Assembly: GCF_010389155.1 (NCBI RefSeq)
Contig: NC_057763.1
Coordinates: forward strand, 5,270,649-5,334,648
Direction of reading: 5' to 3'
From: Erigeron canadensis
Taxonomy: Eukaryota > Streptophyta > Magnoliopsida > Asterales > Asteraceae
DNA length: 64,000 nucleotides
Shown here one piece after another: positions 56,647 to 64,000 of this stretch (positions are counted from its first letter, which is position 1; each line of letters starts with the position of its first letter). Below the pieces are notes generated by a model. That model had not been told where the DNA came from and made no database searches. It saw nothing but the letters and a program-made list of their open reading frames with translations. The position numbers and the translations under genes are program-made.

Positions 56647-57695
56647 TAAATTGTATAACGAAAAATACAAACTATTAATGAATATTGTTAACGACAACTC
56701 AAAATTAGCAAGACCCTTAACAAATCTATATAGAAAGCTTATTAACAAGATTATACAAGACCCTATAAATGGCAGTCAATGTTAGACACAAACAAGTCGA
56801 AATAATTAAAAATGACATAAGGAAATCTAACTTCGATAAAGAATCTCAAAGATTGTTATGACATAAACATTTTTAAAAAATAGTTTATTTGTCATCTTTA
56901 TATTTTTTTTAAGAGATTTTGTTCTTTTTCTTTTAAACTTATTTGTGATGTTATAAAACACTTTCCTTCTTAAATTTTATTTTATTCTTATTCTTATTAT
57001 TATTTATGATCTTTTAAATTTTTATTATCTAAATAAATTTAGCATAACAGACTTTTAAGTTGTCTACATATTATACGGGTTAATAAGCTAAATATATTTA
57101 TTTGAAACATAAGGTATATTGTTCAAAGGTTATGAGTAATATATTTATGTTTGTTGTTTCTGCACAATAAGTATGTTTGATACAAAAAAACTTGAAGATA
57201 GCTATATGCATTTTGATTATTAAAACCTAAAAAATGTACGTCGTCGTAAGTTATCACATAGGTATTTCGGAATAGGCCCGATTAATATTCTTGTAATTTT
57301 AATGGTGAACATATTAGTATGCTCGGGTTGACCCGGGTTAATGAACTAATCATGAAATGTAAGGGAAATTTCTAATCAATTTACGTCTACATGCATTTTC
57401 ATATTTGACAAAATATAGTATCCCTAGAAAAATAATATATATTTATTGCAGCTAACTTTCCATCAAATCGCATTGTTTTTATTTTAATGATTTGCAAAAC
57501 ACAACTTTTAAGGCTGCGATTAAGGTACATTAAATAATTATACATTTACCATAAAACATAGTGGTGAGCTTTCGATATGGAATGTACAAATTTTTTATAC
57601 ACGTTAAGTGCAGGATAATTTTTTTATAAAAAAAGGCAAGTGTTAGATGTTAATAATTTGAACCCTAGCAGTGATATCCAAAGTAGTCAGTATGT
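56647..57695. other. Intergenic AT-rich region
   Basis: No ORF or bounded element. Sequence near 57520-57600 again resembles the 56489-56646 MITE family. Confidence 0.4.
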
Positions 57696-58013
57696 TGATA
57701 CGTATTAAGGAATAGCAGGAGGTTGGGCTGAATTAATGATACGATTAATAATATTATTAATAGATAATATTAGTTTTATTATTATTATTATTATTAGGAA
57801 AGTATTATAGATATACTTATTATTATTTAGTTAGCCTGTTAAGCAAGCTATAGGATTAGCATAAATAGAACATTAGGGTTGTAACTTTTTATGTGGAATA
57901 TTATTCAGAAAGTTTGTTCTTATTTAGTTAATCTAGGAGTTTACTGGTTCTCGAATACCAGCCAATCCATTTTATTGTTCTTATCATTTGATACAAGCCA
58001 TTGGTTCGTATCA
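57696..58013 (+). repeat. 5' LTR
   Basis: 318 bp, TGATACG to CGTATCA. It contains a short (TTA)n run. It matches the 3' LTR along its length apart from microsatellite length, a ~13-bp insertion and scattered substitutions. Confidence 0.88.
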
Positions 58014-58015
58014 AT

Positions 58016-58028
58016 TGTTATCAGAGCC
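58016..58028 (+). other. Primer-binding site, initiator-Met tRNA type
   Basis: GTTATCAGAGCC just inside the 5' LTR resembles TGGTATCAGAGCC, the initiator methionine tRNA site used by many plant LTR elements. Confidence 0.75.
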
Positions 58029-58059
58029 ATAGATTTTGCAACCTGTGGTTTGGGTCTCA

Positions 58060-58320
58060 ATGATGGGATCAAAAAACATTGAAAATCAGACCTTGGTCAG
58101 TATTGACAAGACCTTGGTCAGGCTTCATGAGCAGAAACGACTGAGTAGTGAGAAAGCTACAAAACGCCATGCAGAAATCATGGCAATGTTGATGAATCTG
58201 ATACAAACACAAGTGCTAGATAAATATAAATTTGATGATGTTTCTATTATACTAGCAGTGATTGAAGAAAAACTCCAGGAAAGGGATGAAGAGGTTGTAA
58301 TGGAAAAAATAGTCATCTAG
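58060..58320 (+). CDS. Unknown ORF 1 of the small LTR element
   Basis: 86-residue helical, charged protein (NIENQTLVSIDKTLVRLHEQ, later DKYKFDDVSIILAVIEEKLQ). It sits where gag is expected, and the coiled-coil-like start is compatible with a degenerate gag, but no gag motif or zinc knuckle is seen. It ends 5 bases before the ATG of the next ORF, in another frame. Confidence 0.45.
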   Translation: MMGSKNIENQTLVSIDKTLVRLHEQKRLSSEKATKRHAEIMAMLMNLIQTQVLDKYKFDDVSIILAVIEEKLQERDEEVVMEKIVI

Positions 58321-58325
58321 AGTTT

Positions 58326-58595
58326 ATGGCTGCTCCATTTGATCTGGAAACAACTCCAACAACACCAACCATACCGGAGTTGGAAGATTTCGGGCATCAA
58401 TTTATTGACAATCCTGCTTATGTGTTACCTGAGGTTGCATTGCTAAAAGGTTTCCCTAGTAAAACTGTTGCTCGAAAAAACATTGTTGATCTTACAAGAT
58501 TAAAAGAAGTAAGCGAGGAGCCTGAGGCAACTACTTTTGTAGTTGTTAAGTCTAATACTCAACTTCTTGGGGTTGTTTACCTATGCCAAAAATAG
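58326..58595 (+). CDS. Unknown ORF 2 of the small LTR element
   Basis: 89 residues: MAAPFDLETTPTTPTIPELE, then DLTRLKEVSEEPEATTFVVV. Acidic, Pro/Thr-rich start. No domain recognised. It overlaps ORF 3 by 13 bases in a different frame. A frameshifted remnant of one longer protein is as likely as a true separate gene. Confidence 0.4.
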   Translation: MAAPFDLETTPTTPTIPELEDFGHQFIDNPAYVLPEVALLKGFPSKTVARKNIVDLTRLKEVSEEPEATTFVVVKSNTQLLGVVYLCQK

Positions 58596-58816
58596 CAGCA
58601 ACTAATACATTTGAGGAGACACATGCTGCAATAGATGTTTTTGGGAACCAAACACAAGAGTCATTAAAGAAGAAAATTGGCTGCAAAGACTTTGGAAGTG
58701 AAGTTCATTATGAAGATGACTACCCATGGGATCCTGGGATTACTCTATGCAATTTTTTAATGCAACACCTTGAGGACAAGGTGTTTTTTTGGGGTGGGAG
58801 TAATGATACGTATTAA
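58583..58816 (+). CDS. Unknown ORF 3 of the small LTR element
   Basis: 77 residues, running 13 bases into the 3' LTR. It contains HEEVHYEDDYPWDPG-like acidic and aromatic text (read EVHYEDDYPWDPGITLCNFL). A G-rich polypurine tract, TTGGGGTGGGAG (58789-58800), lies within its last codons. Probably the decayed end of the element's protein. Confidence 0.35.
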   Translation: MPKIAATNTFEETHAAIDVFGNQTQESLKKKIGCKDFGSEVHYEDDYPWDPGITLCNFLMQHLEDKVFFWGGSNDTY

Positions 58817-58891
58817 GGAATAGCAGGAGGTTGGGCTGGGCTAGGCTGAATTAATGATACGATCAATAATATTATTATTAGATAATATTAG

Positions 58892-58941
<50 letters not shown>

Positions 58942-59162
58942 GGAAAGTATTATAGATAACATTATTATTATTTAGTTAGCTTGTTAACCAAGATATAGGA
59001 TTAGCATAAATAGAACATTAGGGTTGTAATTTTTTATGTGGAATATTATTCAGAAAGTTTACTGTTCTTATTTAGTTAAATTTGAGAGTTTACTGGTTCT
59101 CGAATACCAGCCTATCCATCTTATTGTTCTTATCATTTGATACAAGCCATTGGTTCGTATCT
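58804..59162 (+). repeat. 3' LTR with expanded (TTA)n
   Basis: 359 bp. The (TTA)n tract at about 58892-58940 is roughly twice as long as the equivalent in the 5' LTR. There is also a GGGCTGGGCTAGGCTG expansion near 58831-58848. Confidence 0.88.
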
Positions 59163-59474
59163 AGAAGTTGTAACCCACACATTCTTGCAAAACATGATTG
59201 ATAATACATGCGCCCGCACGTTCAAGAGGTAAATGCCCAAAATCATGATGAATCAAGATTCGATCTCAGGTCTCTAAGCCAACATCTCCTTCACCAATGT
59301 CTCAAAATAGGCCCATTGGCCACTTGATATAAGACCAAATGGTTTAAGTTCAGGGTACATTGGAAACTAAATTATTTAGCTGCATAAATAAATGTATCAA
59401 ACATAAATAAATGTATCAAACATCAACGAATGAACGAACGAACCTTCATAAGAAACTATGAAGTGTAAACAAAT
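59163..59474. other. Intergenic
   Basis: No ORF or element. A short tandem repeat, AAATAAATGTATCAAACAT twice, occurs near 59386-59422. Confidence 0.45.
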
Positions 59475-59483
59475 ATAAATGAA

Positions 59484-59670
59484 GGAAAATGACTAATCCT
59501 TCTAACAAAATAGTCTAAAAAACCTCTTAACATTTTTAGAAATTGACATGTGGTATCCACTAATTATCTTTTCTAATCTTGCTCCCTGATTTTTCTACAT
59601 GTCATAATTCAATATTTAGGAAGTTCTTTAGGCTATTTTCTATTTTTGTTGGGAGGATTAATCATTTCTC
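59484..59670. mobile_element. 187-bp Mutator-type MITE, 9-bp target duplication
   Basis: ATAAATGAA flanks both sides (59475-59483 and 59671-59679). The ends are GGAAAATGACTAATCCTTC and (complement) GAGAAATGATTAATCCTCC. The interior block CTTGCTCCCTGATTTTTC is the complement-type partner of AAAATCAGGGGGCAAGATTAGG in the copy at 51606. Confidence 0.85.
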
Positions 59671-59688
59671 ATAAATGAATGAATAATA

Positions 59689-59939
59689 CTCTTTCCATCC
59701 CATTTTAGTTGTTTACCCTTGACTTTCAAAGTCTTTTTGCTTCAATTTTGACCGTAAATATTTTTGTTTGTATTATGTAATACTTGATAAAAGTTATTGA
59801 AAAGTTCGTTTAAAATCAAATTTATTTATATATTTTATATCAAGTGTTATAAAATATAAATAAAAATATTTACAGTCGAAGTTGAGGTAAAAAAAACTTT
59901 GAAAGTTAATAGTGGAGAACTAAAATGAGACAGTGAGAG
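59689..59939. mobile_element. Stowaway MITE (251 bp)
   Basis: Flanked by TA on both sides (59687-59688, 59940-59941). The ends CTCTTTCCATCCCATTTTAG and (complement) CTCTCACTGTCTCATTTTAG match the well-known plant Stowaway consensus. The arms extend through TTTCAAAGT and GTAAATATTTTTGTTT. Tc1/mariner-derived. Confidence 0.85.
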
Positions 59940-60621
59940 TAATTATGTTCATGTTTGTTTATTTAATTAAATGAATTTTTTTATATTCATGTCTATTAAT
60001 TTAACTAAAAGAGTAAATATGAATAAACTTCCCACCAAATAGTATGAAAGTTTCAACTGATAAAAGAATATATATCGTAATTTAGGTTGAAGCTTCATTC
60101 TTTTATTGCTACTTGTGAATAAACATGTAAATACAAATGTGTTAAGAGGAATAGTACAAGCGACATTTGTTTTTATCGTCTTCATGTGAGCATTTGCTAA
60201 TGTTGATCGAAATTTTTATTGACCCCGGTAATAATAATTTCTGACTCCCTCCCTTTTGATTATAGTTATTGGTATGGATTTACGATTTAAAAATGATGTT
60301 TGCTTTTGATATATAGCTATTGCGTGAGATATAGCTCCATCGTTGTTTCATGATTGGAAGGGGTTTAATTGGAAATATTACTTGTAAATTTGAACCATGA
60401 AACAAAAACATACACTAGATACTAGATTAGTTGACGATGGCCAAACATCCTCAAACCCCTATTAATTCCGTCTATGTTAAAATCGATATTTTATTGTGTA
60501 GTACTAGTGTAGTTAATAAAACTTAAAAAGCTTCGTGTACCAAACTTTGTTTATTACATGTATAGGATTATGTAATTTTCAAATTTATACAAAATCACCT
60601 CTAATCTAACAAGTTTAACCC
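59940..60621. other. Intergenic
   Basis: AT-rich, nothing supported. Confidence 0.45.
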
Positions 60622-60630
60622 TTAAATTAA

Positions 60631-60807
60631 GGAAAATGATTAATGTGTCTAAAATATATGTTTGAAAGTATGTCAAATAAGGAGGGATTTACACATGACA
60701 AATTGAATTGTAAAAATTATGAAAGATAAGATGAAAATCTGTATATCAAAACTTGAATGCATTAGTTATACTTTTAGGCATATTATTATACATATGGACC
60801 ATTATCC
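60631..60807. mobile_element. 177-bp Mutator-type MITE, 9-bp target duplication
   Basis: TTAAATTAA flanks both sides (60622-60630 and 60808-60816). The ends GGAAAATGATTAATGTGTCTAA and (complement) GGATAATGGTCCATATG belong to the same family as the copies at 51606 and 59484. The middle contains a GACAAATTG block. Confidence 0.83.
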
Positions 60808-60816
60808 TTAAATTAA

Positions 60817-61475
60817 ATATATATATATATATAATATTAAAAAAAAATATGGTAAAAGCTACTACATTTTTTGATAATAAAAAAGGTAAAATAATGTTGA
60901 CACATGTGCTTTCATAAAATTATCCTAAACAAATAAAACACTCCAAAGTCCAAACAAAGCAAAAAACATCTTCCTTGCTATTTTTAGTCTTAAAAATTCA
61001 TTTAGATTGAAAACAAGGAGATTGAGTGTATATACTCTATCTATCTCTATATATCTCTATATATCTATATCTATATCCTTAATATATATATATCCACCAT
61101 GCTGACTGCAGCATCTAATGAATAATCGGATTCCCATTTTTAAACCAAAAAAAATCTCTTTGGCAGGTTACTCTCTTGTCTTTTTCTCCTTTCCTCAACT
61201 TCTTGTGTCATTATTTGTACCCATATAATAAAAATAAATTAAAAATACAAAACTTATTACTATTATTTTTGGAGTATAATAAAAGAAGATTAAGAAGATT
61301 GGTATTAGCACTTTTATTTTATTTTTCACCTTTAAACCCCACCCCCATTTCATTTTCATTTTCAACTCCCCCTTTTTTTCCTTCCCTTTGATCACCATCA
61401 TCACCTGCTGCAGCTATTTATTTTCTCAATATTTTCAAGATTTTTGTATATGCAGCTTTTTTAAGCAATACCCAG
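60817..61475 (+). other. Upstream region and 5' UTR exon of the Pumilio gene
   Basis: It contains (TA)n (60818-60832) and (CTATAT)n (about 61036-61078) tracts. A pyrimidine-rich stretch at 61310-61385 is a plausible initiation region. A leader exon appears to end at 61475 with CCCAG/GTGAGT. The splice acceptor is probably GGACAG at 62406-62411, giving a ~0.94-kb leader intron. Confidence 0.5.
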
Positions 61476-62461
61476 GTGAGTTTTTTGTTTTGTTTATTTT
61501 AGTATGTTTTTTTTGTAATTCTTTGAAGTGGGTTTTGTTTTTTTAGTTTTAGGGTTTTGTTAAGTTAATAATAAGTTCCTTATGAAGATTTTGTATGTTT
61601 TGTTTTTGTTATATAGTTAGTAATTACAATAAACTGCATGTGTTTTTGTGGTTTTTTTGTTAATTTAGCGAATAAACGGATGAGGTTTTCCTTATTCGAG
61701 TTTATTTTACTCACGGCATAACCGGGGTATTTTGTGGCTTAGAGAATCTTGAGGTTATATTGATTAAAAAGTGTTATGAGTTGATCAAGTTTGTATCTTT
61801 TTGTTAATTTGGATATGGGTTTTGTGTTTCTTGATTAATAGTTTCAAGAAAGTTATAAAATTTGTTGGATTTTGCTTGGTTGTTGAGAAAATGAAGTCAA
61901 AATGGAAGTGAATTATTGAGGTCAATGATACAGTATTACAGTATGTGTTTAGTGAATTTAAGGAATATAGTCAGAAATAGTATATTAAGAGGATTGAATG
62001 GGTATTACTATCATGCCCTTGGTAATAAATGTTAATATATAATTGCCTAAGCATTTACATCTTTAATATATGACAATAGCATCTAGTTGTCTAGGGTGCG
62101 TGCAAGTCTTCACCATTAGATGATGAAGTTTCCCTAATGTCGTATCCCGACTGAATGTTACCATATGGCAATACAGATGTACATGTGTTAAACAATCCAA
62201 AGTCGGCTCTACCTTCACCTTTTGCCATGTACTAATCATTATTTACGAATTTCTGTTTATAATTCGATGTAGACACTTAAGCACCCATCCACCACTTGCA
62301 TTGTACGGCTGCACTTCTAATCGTCAGAATTAGTAATTTAAAAAAAGTTTGTTATATAAGTTTTTTTTTTTGTAAAAAAATTGTTGGGATTTTGAAGTTG
62401 AATTCTGGACAGTAAGTTATTCGACGCAAAGATGGAAGAATTTTGAGAGGGATGTAGGAAA

Positions 62462-64000
62462 ATGGCAACTGAAAGCCCGATCAGAATCATGGAAGCAAAT
62501 GAAAAATGGGCCTCACAAGCAACGTTTGAGGAACTGGGATTAGTGTTAAAGGGCCAAAACTTTCAAGAAAAACAGAGAAATTCGGGTCCTAATAGAAGCG
62601 GAAGTGCACCTCCTAGCATGGAAGGTTCATTTGCAGCTATTGAAAACCTCATGTCTAGACATAAAATTGCTGCAAATGCAAGTCCAAACCATGCTGCTGA
62701 GTCTGAAGAACAACTTCGGTCCGATCCTTCTTATATTGCATATTACTCTACCCATGTCAATTTGAACCCCAGACTTCCTCCGCCTATCATTTCAGATGAA
62801 AATCGACATCTATTTCGTAATGTAGCAACTATGGGAAACAATCCAATATTTACATCTTTTGAAGAGTCTGCTGGTTTGACTCAAAGTAACCTTTCAACTC
62901 ACGAGGAAGAAACAGATGATGATCAATCAACGAAACAGGTAAATAACTTCTTCATAGCAGAGAAAGTGATTTATGTTTTGTTAGTGTCTTGTTTAACATT
63001 ATACATGTACATATGTTTAAAGATATTGTTAAAGGTATAACTACCAAGTAATCTTCATACAGGAAAATTTTACTCAAGATAATCAGGAAGGTGATGATAT
63101 GGGGCAAAATTTGTATACTAATCCAGACAGAAGTCCAATTGGTAATTCAGAAAACGATGTATCGACTAGTGCTATTACTGATGTAGATATTACAAGCATA
63201 GCAAACGGAATGGCTGCTATTAATATGTCTAGCATCCCGAATACAGAAAGTCAAGGTCAAACATACCGACAACAAAGAAGTATGCTTCAAATTAATATTC
63301 CACCCCCTCAGTTAGTTTCCCAAGGTCAAACATTTATTGGCATGAATCAGTTTCATCAAAGTCCCTCAAATTTTGAGGTACAACGGGTACTACAATCGTC
63401 ACCATATGCATCCAGTTCAGCCTATATGATGCCAGGAAATCATGTTTACCAAAATATGTACTTTCCTCAACAGTATGCAGTAGGTGGATATCCATTTAAT
63501 CCTCCATATGTATCTGGATATCTCCCTACTCCCCCGGTTCATATGCCTTTTGATATTAATGCTTCTCCTACCTATGTTGGTCAAGGTCAAAGTCAAACTT
63601 CTATGCAAAATCTGAACAAGTTTTATACGCATCCTGGGTTACCATTTCAACCTCCATTTGCTGAAAGTTTGCAGCTTCCTACTCATGGAGATGACCATAT
63701 ACAAAAACAGCAAACCTTTGGAGTCATGGGTCATAGTAACTTGCATCCAAGAAGAATAGATTCTACAAATCCTTACTACTATGGAAGCCCAACTCATACG
63801 GGTATTCTACAGTTTCCAACCACAGCCTATGCTAGTCCACCTGTGCCAAGATCGCCAATTGGTGGGGTCAGTCTTCACAGAAACGGAATGAGGCCATATG
63901 GTGGAAATCAAGTTTTCAAAGATCCAAAAGCATATTCTTTTCTCGAAGAACTGAAATCCGGCAAAGGTCGTAGGCTTGAGCTTTCTGATATTTTAGGCAA
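62462..64000 (+). CDS. Pumilio RNA-binding protein, 5' part (cut by window edge)
   Basis: Coding exon 1 is 62462-62938 and exon 2 runs from 63063 to the window end; the GT-AG intron 62939-63062 keeps phase. The ~471 visible residues are the N-terminal region. RSGSAPPSMEGS (about 45-56) and SDPSYIAYYSTHVNLNPRLP are hallmark blocks of plant PUM proteins (NABP region). A Gln/Pro/Tyr-rich, disordered stretch follows, and then KDPKAYSFLEELKSGKGRRL and ELSDILG, the lead-in to the Pumilio homology domain. The eight PUM repeats themselves lie beyond the edge. The protein binds UGUA-type motifs in mRNA 3' UTRs to repress or destabilise them. It resembles the Arabidopsis APUM5/6 group most, but paralogue assignment is uncertain. 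An in-frame TGA at 62444-62446 supports the chosen ATG. Confidence 0.92.

Larger units (their letters stand above)
57696..59162 (+). mobile_element. Complete small LTR retrotransposon (1.47 kb), non-autonomous
   Basis: Two LTRs (57696-58013 and 58804-59162), a primer-binding site and a G-rich tract frame a 790-bp interior with small ORFs. The ends are TGATACG...CGTATCA, a 7-bp palindrome. The element lacks protease, RT, RNase H and integrase and must depend on a partner. In size it lies between TRIM and LARD classes. No 5-bp target duplication could be recognised. The 3' LTR ends CGTATCT instead of CGTATCA. Confidence 0.85.

Noticed and set aside
61176..61404. ORFs on both strands upstream of the Pumilio gene
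   Set aside because: Low-complexity pyrimidine-rich leader/promoter sequence; no conserved start or domain.

Overview
The window is nuclear DNA of a flowering plant. It has long AT-rich intergenic stretches, split genes with GT-AG introns, and dense layers of transposons. Four host genes are recognisable as plant genes. The Ty1-copia element with a large ORF downstream of pol, and the SANT/MYB-like ORF in a TAA-flanked element, resemble repeats common in Asteraceae. I therefore suspect a daisy-family eudicot, but that is inference.

Layout. 1-7.7 kb: a decayed Ty1-copia element of Sirevirus type, with broken RT/RNase H, an env-like third ORF with stops and frameshifts, and a 3' LTR. 7.7-10.3 kb: a diverged duplicated segment, one copy of which holds a 637-bp inverted-repeat transposon. 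10.35-10.85 kb (-): a PADRE/DUF4228 gene. 13.4-17.9 kb (-): a ten-coding-exon GT14 (core-2/I-branching-like) glycosyltransferase gene, reconstructed exon by exon. 18-21 kb: Helitron-type termini. 22.4-29.4 kb: two copies of a dispersed repeat bracketing a truncated Ty3-gypsy element; one copy is split by a long-TIR Mutator-like element. 31-37.7 kb: MITEs, a hAT-like element, a Helitron and a 357-bp tandem duplication. 37.7-42.4 kb (+): a three-coding-exon gene for GAMETE CELL DEFECTIVE 1, a mitochondrial protein. 42.7-50.6 kb: three PIF/Harbinger-type elements with TAA target duplications and small ORFs, a LINE with a 5' inversion, a Helitron, and a 2.1-kb solo LTR holding six hairpins in tandem. 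51-61 kb: Mutator-type MITEs with perfect 9-bp target duplications, a repeat-built Mutator-like element, Helitrons, a small LTR retrotransposon with both LTRs, and a Stowaway. 62.46 kb to the end (+): the 5' part of a Pumilio RNA-binding protein gene, cut by the window edge.

The host genes look unrelated in function and are separated by transposon blocks. The most unusual content is the transposon layer. It includes non-autonomous Harbinger-type elements with their own TATA boxes and small intact or nearly intact ORFs, one with a head-to-head ORF pair. Many insertions can be defined to the base by target duplications, and several by an empty site in a paralogous copy nearby. No search or folding program was run, so family names rest on motifs, termini and recognised protein signatures.
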